Notes: generated by a model not told the origin, from the letters alone. Shown: positions 7,796-17,218, numbered from the stretch's first letter. The stretch: DNA of 32,985 nt from Williamwhitmania sp. (GCA_035529935.1 DATKVT010000028.1:1-32985), one strand, 5' to 3'. Translations and numbers: made by a program.

Positions 7796-9289
7796 ATGCA
7801 AAAACCGTTCAAGGTATTCTCACTTCTTTTTATTGCTCTGGCATTGCTTGCCGCAATTTCATTCATCTATCCACGCGAGGGAATAACCATTGGAGATAGC
7901 ACCACGCTAACCTTTCCATCGCTTACCGACTTATTCCTCCCCGACACCAGTGGCGTAAAGCATATCAATGAGCTATTCAGCCGCGACGTATTGGCTAAGA
8001 TGGGTGTAAGTGATACCCCTACACTAGTGGATACTGCAACAGCAGACACTATAGCACAGCCGCTGGACTCTGCTTCGAACAAAATAGACACCACCATCCG
8101 ATTAGTAACCATCAAGAATATTGAAGCCAACCTCCCCTCCATCGACCTTGAATACCCCGACAGCGGAACGGTTACCCTACACAACTTCTTCGATGCGCTA
8201 ACAACCATAAAGAGCAATTCAGCCCCAATACGGGTACTGCACTACGGCGATTCTCAGATAGAGGTCGACCGAATTACCTCCCGATTGAGGAGTAAGCTAC
8301 AGCAGCAATTTGGCGGAGGAGGTTATGGGTTTCTAACCATGGAAAGCGCAGAACAGAGCTACCAACTCAACATATCCAGCACAAACCTATGGGACACCAG
8401 AAAGATTAAAAATAAAAACGATAGGTCGAAAAAGAATTTTGGACCATTCTTTAGCTCAGCACGAATAGGCATCGCAGAAACCGCAAAGAAAAACGAAGGA
8501 TCCATCACCATTAGCCGGAGCAATCTCGGCAGGGTCATCCGCCGCTTTTCCCTTATGTTTATGCCAACCTCACCTCTGCTGCTCGAAACCAAGGCGGACG
8601 ATTCAATCCTATTTGCCGACATCATTCCACCATCGGAAAACCCTCAGCTGGTTACGGTGGAGCTGCCTCCATCCACAAAAACAATCAGAGTAAAGATGCA
8701 AGCCGATGTTAGCCCACTTATCTTTGGCTTAGGGTTCGACCAAAGCCGAGGCATTGCGGTGGACAACATCCCCATAAGGGGTAGTTCCGGGCTTGAGTTT
8801 ACTCGTGAAAACGGCAAACTTTTGGCCGCTTCATACAAAATGCTCAACGTTAAGTTGCTCTTGCTGGAATTTGGTGTAAACGTGGTGCCCAATGTGGTGA
8901 AAAGTTACACCTACTATGAGGAGGCACTCTATCAACAGCTGGTGTTTCTGCGACGAGTTGCTCCCAATGCCTCCATCATCCTCATCGGCGTTTCGGACAT
9001 GTCACGAAACAACAACGGGAGGATGGTCTCCTATCCAAATATTGAGAAGATTAGGGATGCACAAAAGCGTGCAGCCTTTCGGGCAGGATGTGCCTTTTGG
9101 GACTGCTACCGTGCAATGGGCGGAGAAAACGCAATGCCTGCATGGGTAAACGCACAACCACCATTAGCAAACAAGGATTATATCCATTTTACACCCACTG
9201 GAGCCAACCTGATTGCCGAGATCTTCTACAAAGCTTTGATGAAGGACTACCAAAAATATTGTGCCACTCAAAAAACAACAAAACAATGA
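7796..9289 (+). CDS. SGNH-family hydrolase/acyltransferase, membrane-anchored (first of a pair)
   Basis: The 497-residue protein begins with a hydrophobic segment at residues 5-25, without a lipobox, so it is probably anchored in the inner membrane facing the periplasm. A Thr/Asp/Ser-rich linker follows. The SGNH catalytic blocks are HYGDS at 149-153 (nucleophile Ser153), FGVN at 359-362 (block III Asn362) and DYIH at 461-464 (Asp461, His464). About 205 residues lie between blocks I and III, far more than in simple SGNH enzymes, and look beta-rich. Its stop overlaps the start of the second SGNH gene. The neighbouring MBOAT gene suggests a role in O-acetylating a polysaccharide, like AlgX/AlgJ or PatB, instead of simple hydrolysis; this is inferred from context. 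Confidence 0.85.
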   Translation: MQKPFKVFSLLFIALALLAAISFIYPREGITIGDSTTLTFPSLTDLFLPDTSGVKHINELFSRDVLAKMGVSDTPTLVDTATADTIAQPLDSASNKIDTTIRLVTIKNIEANLPSIDLEYPDSGTVTLHNFFDALTTIKSNSAPIRVLHYGDSQIEVDRITSRLRSKLQQQFGGGGYGFLTMESAEQSYQLNISSTNLWDTRKIKNKNDRSKKNFGPFFSSARIGIAETAKKNEGSITISRSNLGRVIRRFSLMFMPTSPLLLETKADDSILFADIIPPSENPQLVTVELPPSTKTIRVKMQADVSPLIFGLGFDQSRGIAVDNIPIRGSSGLEFTRENGKLLAASYKMLNVKLLLLEFGVNVVPNVVKSYTYYEEALYQQLVFLRRVAPNASIILIGVSDMSRNNNGRMVSYPNIEKIRDAQKRAAFRAGCAFWDCYRAMGGENAMPAWVNAQPPLANKDYIHFTPTGANLIAEIFYKALMKDYQKYCATQKTTKQ

Positions 9290-10431
9290 GTAGGCAAAAG
9301 ATCTACGTGATGCTTGTGACAACCCTGCTCCTTGCCTCTATCCCATTTGGGAGAACCGAAGGATTGGGCAAAATCGGCAACAAAGCCATCATTGAAAATC
9401 CCGACGAGATGGCCACAGGCAGTATATCGGAGGTTAGGATATTGCACATTGGTGACTCCCACATTCAAGCCGATTTCTTTACCGGTGAAGTTCGTCGACT
9501 GCTACGCCAATATCTCCACGACACCCTACCCCAGCGCGGATTTATCTTTCCCTTTGCCGTGGCAGGAAGCAACAACCCCACCGACTTTAAATCGACGGCA
9601 ACCGGCAGCTGGCAAACGCTAAAGAGTACCAACAGCCCAGTAACCGAATCGCTAGGTGTAAATGGTTTAGCGCTCTCCACCAGCGACGCCAAGGCGACCA
9701 TAACCATTAAGATAAAATCAGAAAACAGCCGCTTTAATCGCGTCAGGGTGTTTTACAGTACAAAAGGAGGCTTTAAACCAAGTGTTGTGGGCAACTTCAC
9801 CGTTACCCAAACAGTGGAAGAGAACCTACATGAAATTACCTTCAACTTAAGCAGAAAGAGTGATTCCCTTACCCTAAAGGTTTTGTCAAGGGAAGAGGAT
9901 GGTGAGCTGCTGCTCCACGGCATTATTCTGGAGGACACATGCAGCAAATTCTCCTACAATGTTGCCGGTCTCAACGGTGCCACAACCACCAGCTTTACAC
10001 GATGTAAAATGCTCCAATCGGAAGTTGAGAGTATAAACCCCACCGTGGTGATAATTTCACTGGGAACCAACGATGCATACATCCCTTCATTCTCTCCAAT
10101 TGAGCTAAAGAATAACTTAGATGCGCTGATTGCCAACATACATCAATCGGCTCCAAGCGCGCTTATTGTGCTTACCACCCCCGGCGATTTTCTGGCAAAG
10201 GGGCACCGACGAACCACCAGACCACAAACTGCAGCAGAGGTAATCGTCCAAGTTGCCCATAAGCACCACCTCCCCGTTTGGAACTTTTTTGAGGCTATGG
10301 GAGGTAAAGGCTCCATTGATGCATGGAGAGGCAAAGGACTGGCTGCACCCGATGGGCTGCACCTCTCCAAGGAAGGTTACAAAGTGCAGGGGCAAATGTT
10401 TTTTGAATGGTTAACCGGTCTAAACACCTAG
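9286..10431 (+). CDS. SGNH-family hydrolase/acyltransferase, exported (second of a pair)
   Basis: The start is the ATG at 9286, overlapping the upstream stop in an ATGA; it opens a signal peptide (MSRQKIYVMLVTTLLLASIPFG). A longer frame begins inside the upstream gene but lacks an export signal. The mature protein has HIGDSH at 54-59 (Ser58), LGTND at 259-263 (Asn262) and DGLH at 356-359 (Asp356, His359), so all catalytic blocks are present. As in its neighbour, about 200 beta-rich residues separate blocks I and III. The two are probably diverged paralogues. The overlap implies translational coupling. The role is inferred from the MBOAT gene 4 nt downstream: transfer or removal of acyl groups on a glycan in the periplasm. 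Confidence 0.85.
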   Translation: MSRQKIYVMLVTTLLLASIPFGRTEGLGKIGNKAIIENPDEMATGSISEVRILHIGDSHIQADFFTGEVRRLLRQYLHDTLPQRGFIFPFAVAGSNNPTDFKSTATGSWQTLKSTNSPVTESLGVNGLALSTSDAKATITIKIKSENSRFNRVRVFYSTKGGFKPSVVGNFTVTQTVEENLHEITFNLSRKSDSLTLKVLSREEDGELLLHGIILEDTCSKFSYNVAGLNGATTTSFTRCKMLQSEVESINPTVVIISLGTNDAYIPSFSPIELKNNLDALIANIHQSAPSALIVLTTPGDFLAKGHRRTTRPQTAAEVIVQVAHKHHLPVWNFFEAMGGKGSIDAWRGKGLAAPDGLHLSKEGYKVQGQMFFEWLTGLNT

Positions 10432-10435
10432 AAGA

Positions 10436-11968
10436 ATGATGGAGACGGTTACACAGCTGGTTAGGCATTTCTTCCTCTACTCCAAAACGGAGCCGATGCT
10501 CTTTTCTGGGATTATTTTCTGGGGTTTCCTGCTTGTGCTGCTAGCTGGTTATCAGCTGGTATACCGACGCAATCACCTCCGCAACGTATACCTGCTGGCG
10601 TTTAGCCTTTTCTTCTACTATAAGTCTGGAGGGCTATTTTTCTGGCTACTGATTTTCTCTACCGTTATTGACTATACCCTCGGTTTAGCCATTGGAAAAA
10701 CGGAAAAGAAACTGGTTCGAAAGATGCTGGTTTCCTTCAGCGTAATAGTAAACCTTGGGGTGCTCTCCTACTTTAAGTATGCCTACTTCTACATCAACAC
10801 CATCAACTCCTGGTTCGGGACACACTTGCATGTTACTAACCTACTGGCTGAGTGGAGCAACCAAATATCAGGAAGTCACTTCGATCCGCTGGTAATCATT
10901 CTTCCAGTTGGAATTTCATTCTATACGTTTCAAACCATCTCCTATACCGTCGATGTGTACCGTAGGCTTATTCCACCTGTAAAGAGCATACTCGATTTTG
11001 GGTTCTACGTGAGTTTCTTCCCGCAGCTTGTGGCTGGCCCCATTGTAAGGGCATCGGAATTCATACCCCAGATCTATACCAAATACCACCTCTCCAAGGA
11101 CGAACTTAGCCACGCCATTTTTCTCATAATCATTGGATTGATAAAGAAAATTGCCGTTTCTAACTACATATCAATAAACTTTGTCGATAGAATATTCCTG
11201 TCGCCCACCTCCTACTCCGGTTTTGAGATTCTGATGGGTGTTTATGGATATGCACTTCAGATATACTGTGACTTTAGCGGCTACACCGATATTGCTCTTG
11301 GCGTAGCCCTTCTACTGGGTTTCCGCCTGCCTGTAAACTTCAACTCGCCCTACAAGGCCACTAGCATCACTAACTTTTGGCATCGATGGCACATATCGCT
11401 TTCGCGCTGGCTTCGCGACTACCTATACATACCGTTGGGTGGAAACCGAAAAGGGAAAATTCGTACCTACGCCAATCTGCTTGTGACAATGCTTCTGGGA
11501 GGGCTATGGCATGGGGCCAGCCTTAAGTTTATGGTTTGGGGCGGAATGCATGGCGTTGCGCTCGCCACAGAAAGACTGTTTGGCATTGGTCGTAGCGAAA
11601 GCCAAAAGAAACTTTCATGGTGGAAGAAAGGTGTTGCAATAATCCTAACATTTAATTTTGTTTGCTTAGCCTGGATACCTTTCAGGGCGGGCAGTTTCGC
11701 CGATGCCAGCTTAATAGTCTCACGCATTGCTTCAGCTTTCTCTTTTACAGCAATCCCAAGCATTTTGTTGGGCTATAAATCAGTATTTATAGTAATGGCA
11801 ATTGGATATGCGGCACATTGGTTTCCATCGCAGGCAAAAGAAAACCTCCGGGGAAAGTTTATTCAAGCTCACTGGTCTATTAAAATCCTTGCAATAATAG
11901 CTGTTGCATTTACACTTGCACAGGTTCGGTCGGCTGAGGTGCTACCATTTATTTATTTCCAGTTTTAG
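10436..11968 (+). CDS. MBOAT-family O-acyltransferase (AlgI/DltB/PatA-like)
   Basis: The 510-residue polytopic protein has about eleven hydrophobic helices. It carries the MBOAT core: FYTFQTISYTVDVYR, PQLVAGPIVR, QIYCDFSGYTDIALG, FWHRWHISLSRWLRDYLYIPLGG (His316 and His319) and LLGGLWHGA with the family's invariant histidine at 359. AlgI and PatA relatives pass acetyl groups from a cytoplasmic donor across the inner membrane to periplasmic SGNH or related acetyltransferases that modify alginate, cellulose or peptidoglycan. It starts 4 nt after the second SGNH gene and ends the operon. The glycan target is unknown because no polysaccharide synthase is in the window. Confidence 0.93.
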   Translation: MMETVTQLVRHFFLYSKTEPMLFSGIIFWGFLLVLLAGYQLVYRRNHLRNVYLLAFSLFFYYKSGGLFFWLLIFSTVIDYTLGLAIGKTEKKLVRKMLVSFSVIVNLGVLSYFKYAYFYINTINSWFGTHLHVTNLLAEWSNQISGSHFDPLVIILPVGISFYTFQTISYTVDVYRRLIPPVKSILDFGFYVSFFPQLVAGPIVRASEFIPQIYTKYHLSKDELSHAIFLIIIGLIKKIAVSNYISINFVDRIFLSPTSYSGFEILMGVYGYALQIYCDFSGYTDIALGVALLLGFRLPVNFNSPYKATSITNFWHRWHISLSRWLRDYLYIPLGGNRKGKIRTYANLLVTMLLGGLWHGASLKFMVWGGMHGVALATERLFGIGRSESQKKLSWWKKGVAIILTFNFVCLAWIPFRAGSFADASLIVSRIASAFSFTAIPSILLGYKSVFIVMAIGYAAHWFPSQAKENLRGKFIQAHWSIKILAIIAVAFTLAQVRSAEVLPFIYFQF

Positions 11969-12124
11969 CAATCCCATCTCTCTATGTGCTTAAATAAAAA
12001 AAAGCATTACCTTAGTTTGTGCATTTAGGTTACACAACTCATGCACCAAATTCAACTACATAAGTATTAAAGAAATACAATCTTCGAACAAGCCAATATA
12101 ACCGAAAACCAAAACCCTAGAACA

Positions 12125-12658
12125 ATGAACAATGTCGATGAAGACACACTTCAAAAGAGTCAACGAATGGCCATTGAACTGGGAATCCCATTGAGGATTT
12201 CCGTTAAATCCATAGTAAAAGTCCAGATGATTTTTACCATTCTTGCACTTTTAACTATTTTTTACTTTGCCCCAGAGCTCTATGCCCGAGCAGCATTTAC
12301 AAGCATAGAGACTGTATCACTACTTGTTGTCACTCCATTACTGCTAATTGCAACATTCTTGTTTTACGCCATCTCCGATGCGGTAATTGTAAATGGAGAG
12401 TTGCGCATTAAAAACATTTTGGTTAAGCCACGCCACCTCAACCTACTCATGGTAAACAAGGTATGGATGCCCTTTGGCCCAGAATCAAAGATTGCAGTGA
12501 TTTTCTACCACGGTTTTAAACTATTCCCTCCATTTAGCATTATCATTATTCCAAATTGGATTCCAAGTGCTGCAAGCCTACGCGGGATGATACTATATGG
12601 AAAAGACTTATCTGCAACCATATCCCGTCCAGAAATAAAACTCAAGCATCAGCAATAG
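12125..12658 (+). CDS. Uncharacterised small membrane protein
   Basis: I do not recognise this 177-residue protein. After a polar N-terminus it has two hydrophobic helices (about 33-50 and 64-84) joined by a short loop, then a soluble C-terminal part of about 90 residues with short beta-like stretches (AVIVNGELRIKNIL, SKIAVIFYHGFKLF, FSIIIIPNWI). Two helices followed by a small beta domain recall bacterial PH-domain (bPH2) membrane proteins, but this is a shape comparison only. It stands 156 nt after the MBOAT gene and 126 nt before the carboxypeptidase, on the same strand, with no clear promoter. Confidence 0.7.
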   Translation: MNNVDEDTLQKSQRMAIELGIPLRISVKSIVKVQMIFTILALLTIFYFAPELYARAAFTSIETVSLLVVTPLLLIATFLFYAISDAVIVNGELRIKNILVKPRHLNLLMVNKVWMPFGPESKIAVIFYHGFKLFPPFSIIIIPNWIPSAASLRGMILYGKDLSATISRPEIKLKHQQ

Positions 12659-12784
12659 CTGCCGACTGCCATCCGACAGGTGCAAATCGGGACTGATGTT
12701 GACTTTGCGAATCGAAACCTATGCCAAACCATAAGGTGTGTGTCAAAACTTTTGCTAATTTGGCGATTGTAAAACAGCAACGCC

Positions 12785-13912
12785 ATGAAGATTTCTACCA
12801 GCTTCGACTCGGGAAACATAGAGGTTGTAAGCCTAAGTTCACATGAAAACATTCAGCTAAAAATCCGAAAGGACACCCAGTCCGAATTCCTGCAGTGGTT
12901 CCACTTCAGGCTTTTGGGTGCACAGGGTTACCCCTGCACAATTCACCTTGTAAACGCGGGGGAAACCTCCTACCCTGAAGGATGGGTAAACTACTACGCC
13001 TGTGCTTCCTACGACAGGAACACTTGGTTTCGAGTACCAACCACCTTCAACGGAAAGGAGCTTACCATAGAGATTACGCCCAAAGAAAACAGCATCTTTA
13101 TCGCGTACTTTCCTCCGTATAGCTATGAGCGTCATCTGGAGTTGGTTTCCACTGCACAATCGGAGGATATTTGTGTGCTCGACTCCCTTGGCAAAACGCT
13201 GGAAGGTCGCGACATTGACTTCCTAACGCTGGGAGAATTTACCAAAGAGAAGCGCAAGGTTTGGATTATTGCCCGCCAACATCCGGGAGAAACCATGGCC
13301 GAATGGTTTATGGAGGGGCTCATCCACCGCCTACTCGACAGCGATGATCCTGTGTCGCGCCGATTACTGGAGCAGTGCACCTTTTTTCTTGTTCCCAATG
13401 CCAACATCGATGGCTCCATTCACGGCAACCTTCGCACCAATGCTGGCGGGGTGAACCTCAATCGGGAGTGGGGGAACCCTTCCCCGCTAACAAGCCCGGA
13501 GGTTTACTACATTATGCAGAAAATGAACGAAACCGGGGTAGACCTCTTTTTGGATATTCATGGCGACGAGGCCATCCCATACTGCTTTGCCTCTGGCATA
13601 GAGGGACTTCCAGGATACCACGGACGGCTTCAGATGCTGCAGGAACGTTTTATGGAGTTGTGGGAAGCCTTCAACCCTGATTTCCAAACCAAGCATGGCT
13701 ACCCCAAAAACGAACCAGGAAAGGGCAACCTCAAAATAGGATCCAAGGCAGTTGCCCACCGGTTCGACTGCCTCGGGCTTACTATTGAAATGCCATTTAA
13801 AGACAACGCCAACTTACCCGATCGGGCATTTGGATGGAGTCCAGAACGATCTATCAAGCTTGGAGAATCTGTGCTCAACATCATCCTTCAAATTCAGAAT
13901 GTACTACGATAG
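12785..13912 (+). CDS. M14-family zinc carboxypeptidase, cytosolic carboxypeptidase (CCP/AGBL) type
   Basis: The 375-residue protein has no signal peptide and the two-part layout of the M14D subfamily: an N-terminal beta-sandwich domain of about 130 residues, with YSYERH at its end, then a carboxypeptidase domain. Zinc ligands are His166 and Glu169 in RQHPGE and His259 in DIHGDE; the catalytic Glu335 lies in GLTIEMPF. The substrate-side motif NANIDGSIHGNLRTNAGG with NLNREW is as in CCP enzymes. Eukaryotic CCPs trim glutamates from tubulin; the bacterial substrates are mostly unknown. The cytoplasmic location is inferred. The gene is followed by a terminator shared with the convergent aroK. 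Confidence 0.92.
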   Translation: MKISTSFDSGNIEVVSLSSHENIQLKIRKDTQSEFLQWFHFRLLGAQGYPCTIHLVNAGETSYPEGWVNYYACASYDRNTWFRVPTTFNGKELTIEITPKENSIFIAYFPPYSYERHLELVSTAQSEDICVLDSLGKTLEGRDIDFLTLGEFTKEKRKVWIIARQHPGETMAEWFMEGLIHRLLDSDDPVSRRLLEQCTFFLVPNANIDGSIHGNLRTNAGGVNLNREWGNPSPLTSPEVYYIMQKMNETGVDLFLDIHGDEAIPYCFASGIEGLPGYHGRLQMLQERFMELWEAFNPDFQTKHGYPKNEPGKGNLKIGSKAVAHRFDCLGLTIEMPFKDNANLPDRAFGWSPERSIKLGESVLNIILQIQNVLR

Positions 13913-13927
13913 ATGTTCTAAAACAAA

Positions 13928-13956
13928 AGACCCACAGAGTAATTTTCAGTGGGTCT
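13928..13956. terminator. Bidirectional terminator between the carboxypeptidase gene and aroK
   Basis: An 8-bp stem AGACCCAC/GTGGGTCT (13928-13935 with 13949-13956) encloses a 13-nt loop. On the plus strand it is followed by GCTTTTATCT and on the minus strand by TTTTGTTTT, so it can serve both convergent genes. Confidence 0.75.
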
Positions 13957-13984
13957 GCTTTTATCTAATTACAATGCAATAGAA

Positions 13985-14494
13985 CTAATTCAATTTTGGG
14001 CGTACAGCAGCAGCAATCTCCGCTGCTGTAGGTTCGTCCGAAGTGATTACCAACTTTGCAGTAGAGTAGTAGGGTTCGCGCAGCCTTAGCATCTCTTTGA
14101 TATAGGCAGTAAGCTCATCCACCGATTTACCCCAGAGAAGCGGCCTATCAACCTTTGAATCAGCCAAACGATTCACAAGTGCTTCCACACTTACCTTGAT
14201 GTAAATTGTAAGCCCCTTGGTGTTCATTGCTTCCATATTGTTGTAGAAGCAGGGAGAGCCACCGCCCGTTGCTACCACCAAACCATTCTGACTGGTCAAA
14301 TCGAGGAGAATTTCATTCTCCACTTTTCGGAAATGCTCTTCGCCCTGAGTAACAAATATCTGACGAATGGTCTTCCCAGTTTGCAACTCTATGTGCTCAT
14401 CCATGTCGATGTAGCGCATGCCCAGCAGTTCGGCGAGTTGCCTACCAAGGGTTGTCTTTCCCGAAGCCATAAAACCAACGAGGTATATATTCAT
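13985..14494 (-). CDS. aroK: shikimate kinase
   Basis: The 169-residue protein has the length and motifs of type I/II shikimate kinase, which makes shikimate 3-phosphate in aromatic amino-acid synthesis. The P-loop is at residues 7-15 (GFMASGKTT), DMD at about 31-33 binds Mg and shikimate, followed by FR in EEHFRKVE, the GGG motif (ATGGGSP) and RPLL in the LID region. It is 45 nt downstream of parC on the same strand, so it may be the last gene of a parE-parC-aroK transcript. It ends at the bidirectional terminator. Confidence 0.96.
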   Translation of the reverse strand: MNIYLVGFMASGKTTLGRQLAELLGMRYIDMDEHIELQTGKTIRQIFVTQGEEHFRKVENEILLDLTSQNGLVVATGGGSPCFYNNMEAMNTKGLTIYIKVSVEALVNRLADSKVDRPLLWGKSVDELTAYIKEMLRLREPYYSTAKLVITSDEPTAAEIAAAVRPKLN

Positions 14495-14539
14495 AGTCGA
14501 AAGTTATGGCGGTTAATATAATACATTTTATTTATCGGA

Positions 14540-17206
14540 CTAAATTTCCAACGACATTTGTGTTATTTCGCCCTGTTCCTCATCGTTACCACCTTCAGGA
14601 AGTGAGTCGGGAACCTCTGGTTCTGTAGCATCCACAGCAGCAACGGGCTCATCCTTTACCAATGGCTCCACAAACTTTGCTTCTCCCACAACGTAGGTGG
14701 TTAGCCTCTTTCCGCGCGCTCTAAAACTTTTAACACCGATAAATTCAGAAACGTCAACCAGTTCGTTCAGCCTGTGGGCATGAGCACCACCAAAGGTAAT
14801 CTCCACCTGCGGCCACTTATCCACCGAGAGGGCAACAAGGTAAGAACCTTCGGCCTCGCCAACAAAACTCTGCGGTTTATCAATATTCTCAACCACAAAT
14901 CGTTTGAGGTAAACAAACGACTGCTCCGCATCGAAAAATAGGACGGAGTATACCTTCTCGGAATCAAACTTTTCAATATGGATGAGGTCATCATCGTAGT
15001 GGTTGGATACGTCAAACGAGGTAACAGCATATATGCCCCGCTTGTAGAATACCACAATTCGATCGTTGGTTCCAAATTCACCAAGCGATGTACCTCTGCC
15101 GTCTGCATTTAGCCGCAGCACATCGGCATCGAACCAAATTTTCTGTCCGCCAAGCGTAGAAACACCCTTCTCCTTTACCTGAATTTTATGAATGGCGTAG
15201 CGACTAAAAATATTCCCAATGGAACTACGTCCCTTAATAGCTAGCTCGCTAAAGTCAAGATCAAGGATAGGTTTTTTGAGCTTAGGCCTTGGCTTTAGGA
15301 ATACCTTCAACACCTCTGCTTCGCCATTGGGGTTCACGCTCATGTATAGAACCTGTGACCCGTCTGTACCTTTAGAGATATCGTACTCCTTATCGCGAGT
15401 TATCCCCGTAATGGCACATCGCTTAATCATAATAGCACCATTTCGCCCATCACGGTAAACCACGTTGTATATGGTTCGGGTATCGTTTCTCCTAAAAACA
15501 CCAATATGGATAATATCCTTACCGAAGAACGACTTCTCCGCCACCTTGGCAATAATATACTTTCCACTCCGGAGAAAAACGATGATGTCGTCGATATCGG
15601 AGCAATCGCAAACGTACTCATCCTTCCTTAGGCCAATACCAAAGAATCCTTCCTCCCTGTTCACATATAACTTTTGGTTGGCCACCACCACCTGGGTTGC
15701 CTGAATGGACTCAAAGCTCCGGAGTTCAGTTTTTCGTTCCCTACCCTTGGAGTGCTTTTTCCTAATCTGTTCGTAGTAGGCAATGGTGTAATCTACCAAG
15801 TGCGCCAGGTGATTCTTTACCACCTTCATTTCGGCCTCAATACCCTTGATAAGTTCATCTGCCTTTTTAATATCGAACTTGGATATTTTCTTAACAGGTT
15901 TTTCGGTCAACTTCTCCACGTCAGAGCGGGTAATTTCCCTATTGAATTTTGGGCGAAAAGGATCAAATCCACGTTCGATAGCTACCAGAATATCCTCCCA
16001 TGTTTCGGTATTCTTCTCCAGCTCTCGGTATATTCTCTCTTCGAAGAAAATCTTTTCAAGCGATGAAAAGTGCCACTCCTCCTCCAGCTCGAAAAACCTA
16101 ATTTCCAACTCCCGCTTGAGCAAAAATTTGGTTTTTTCAGCAGTTGCCTTCAACATCATTTTTACCCCGTAGAAGTGGGGCTTATCATCCTCTATTACGC
16201 AGGAGTTTGTGGAAATCGAAATTTCACAGTCGGTGAAGGCGTAAAGGGCGTCAATAGTTTTATCGGGTGAGGTTTCCGCCGGTAGGTGAATCAGTATCTC
16301 AACGTTCTGCGCCGTGTTATCGTCGATCTTCTTTATCTTAATCTTCCCCTTGTCGTTCGCCTTTAAAATACTATCGATGAGCGTGGTGGTATTCTTACCA
16401 AAAGGTATTTCGGTAATAACCAAGGTTTTTTTATCCAGCTTACTAATGCGAGCTCTAACTTTTACCACTCCACCACGTACACCATCGTTATAGCGACCGC
16501 AGTCGGCAAGACCACCTGTAGGAAAATCGGGGTAAAGTTCAAAGTCCTCGCCCTTCAGGTAAGAAATGGAGGCATCGATGAGCTCGATAAAGTTGTGGGG
16601 TAAAATTTTGGAGGCAAGGCCTACGGCAATACCTTCCACACCCTGAGCCAATAGCAATGGGAACTTAACAGGTAGCGTCACCGGCTCTTGGTTTCTACCA
16701 TCGTAGCTCTGCATCCACTCTGTGGTTTTTGGGTTAAAGACCACGTCGTTGGCAAACTTGCTCAGGCGAGCCTCGATATAACGAGGGGCTGCTGCGCTAT
16801 CGCCCGTAAGGATATTTCCCCAGTTTCCCTGACTTTCAATGAGCAAATCTTTCTGGCCCAGCTGTACCAAGGCGTCGCCAATGGAGGCATCGCCATGGGG
16901 ATGATACTGCATGGTGTAACCAATAATGTTCGCTACCTTGTTGAAACGGCCATCGTCGAGCCGTTTCATGGCGTGCAGGATGCGTCGCTGAACAGGCTTA
17001 AGTCCATCGTACACATGAGGCACGGCACGTTCAAGAATTACGTAGGAGGCGTAATCGAGAAACCAATCCTTGTACATTCCTGAGAGATACTTTTTCTTCA
17101 CCCCCTCGCCCGTTAAGCGAGCCAACTTCTCCATGTCGGCCGACCCCTCGGCCGGCTGTCCCTCTACATCGTCCAACTCTTCACTTTTATCTAGATCTTC
17201 AGCCAT
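14540..17206 (-). CDS. parC: DNA topoisomerase IV subunit A
   Basis: The 888-residue protein is the DNA-cleaving subunit of a type IIA topoisomerase. The catalytic tyrosine is Tyr143 in AAPRYIEARL, preceded by DGLKPVQRRILHAM and YHPHGDASIGDAL. A winged-helix/tower region follows, then a coiled-coil stretch at about 430-480, then a C-terminal beta-pinwheel region (about 505-830). The end is an acidic tail of about 50 residues. I call it ParC instead of GyrA because it is paired directly with a ParE-type gene (12 nt upstream) and lacks an obvious GyrA box. Many databases label this Bacteroidota form only as gyrase/topoisomerase IV subunit A. It separates linked daughter chromosomes. Confidence 0.92.
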   Translation of the reverse strand: MAEDLDKSEELDDVEGQPAEGSADMEKLARLTGEGVKKKYLSGMYKDWFLDYASYVILERAVPHVYDGLKPVQRRILHAMKRLDDGRFNKVANIIGYTMQYHPHGDASIGDALVQLGQKDLLIESQGNWGNILTGDSAAAPRYIEARLSKFANDVVFNPKTTEWMQSYDGRNQEPVTLPVKFPLLLAQGVEGIAVGLASKILPHNFIELIDASISYLKGEDFELYPDFPTGGLADCGRYNDGVRGGVVKVRARISKLDKKTLVITEIPFGKNTTTLIDSILKANDKGKIKIKKIDDNTAQNVEILIHLPAETSPDKTIDALYAFTDCEISISTNSCVIEDDKPHFYGVKMMLKATAEKTKFLLKRELEIRFFELEEEWHFSSLEKIFFEERIYRELEKNTETWEDILVAIERGFDPFRPKFNREITRSDVEKLTEKPVKKISKFDIKKADELIKGIEAEMKVVKNHLAHLVDYTIAYYEQIRKKHSKGRERKTELRSFESIQATQVVVANQKLYVNREEGFFGIGLRKDEYVCDCSDIDDIIVFLRSGKYIIAKVAEKSFFGKDIIHIGVFRRNDTRTIYNVVYRDGRNGAIMIKRCAITGITRDKEYDISKGTDGSQVLYMSVNPNGEAEVLKVFLKPRPKLKKPILDLDFSELAIKGRSSIGNIFSRYAIHKIQVKEKGVSTLGGQKIWFDADVLRLNADGRGTSLGEFGTNDRIVVFYKRGIYAVTSFDVSNHYDDDLIHIEKFDSEKVYSVLFFDAEQSFVYLKRFVVENIDKPQSFVGEAEGSYLVALSVDKWPQVEITFGGAHAHRLNELVDVSEFIGVKSFRARGKRLTTYVVGEAKFVEPLVKDEPVAAVDATEPEVPDSLPEGGNDEEQGEITQMSLEI

Positions 17207-17218
17207 TTCAATCGATAA

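Noticed and set aside
7663-7899. 78-codon plus-strand frame overlapping the first SGNH gene
   Set aside because: It covers the operon promoter and reads the SGNH start in another frame, without any recognisable domain.
9088-9285. Extended N-terminus of the second SGNH protein inside the first SGNH gene
   Set aside because: The added residues are an out-of-frame reading of the first gene and would bury the signal peptide that begins at the ATG at 9286.
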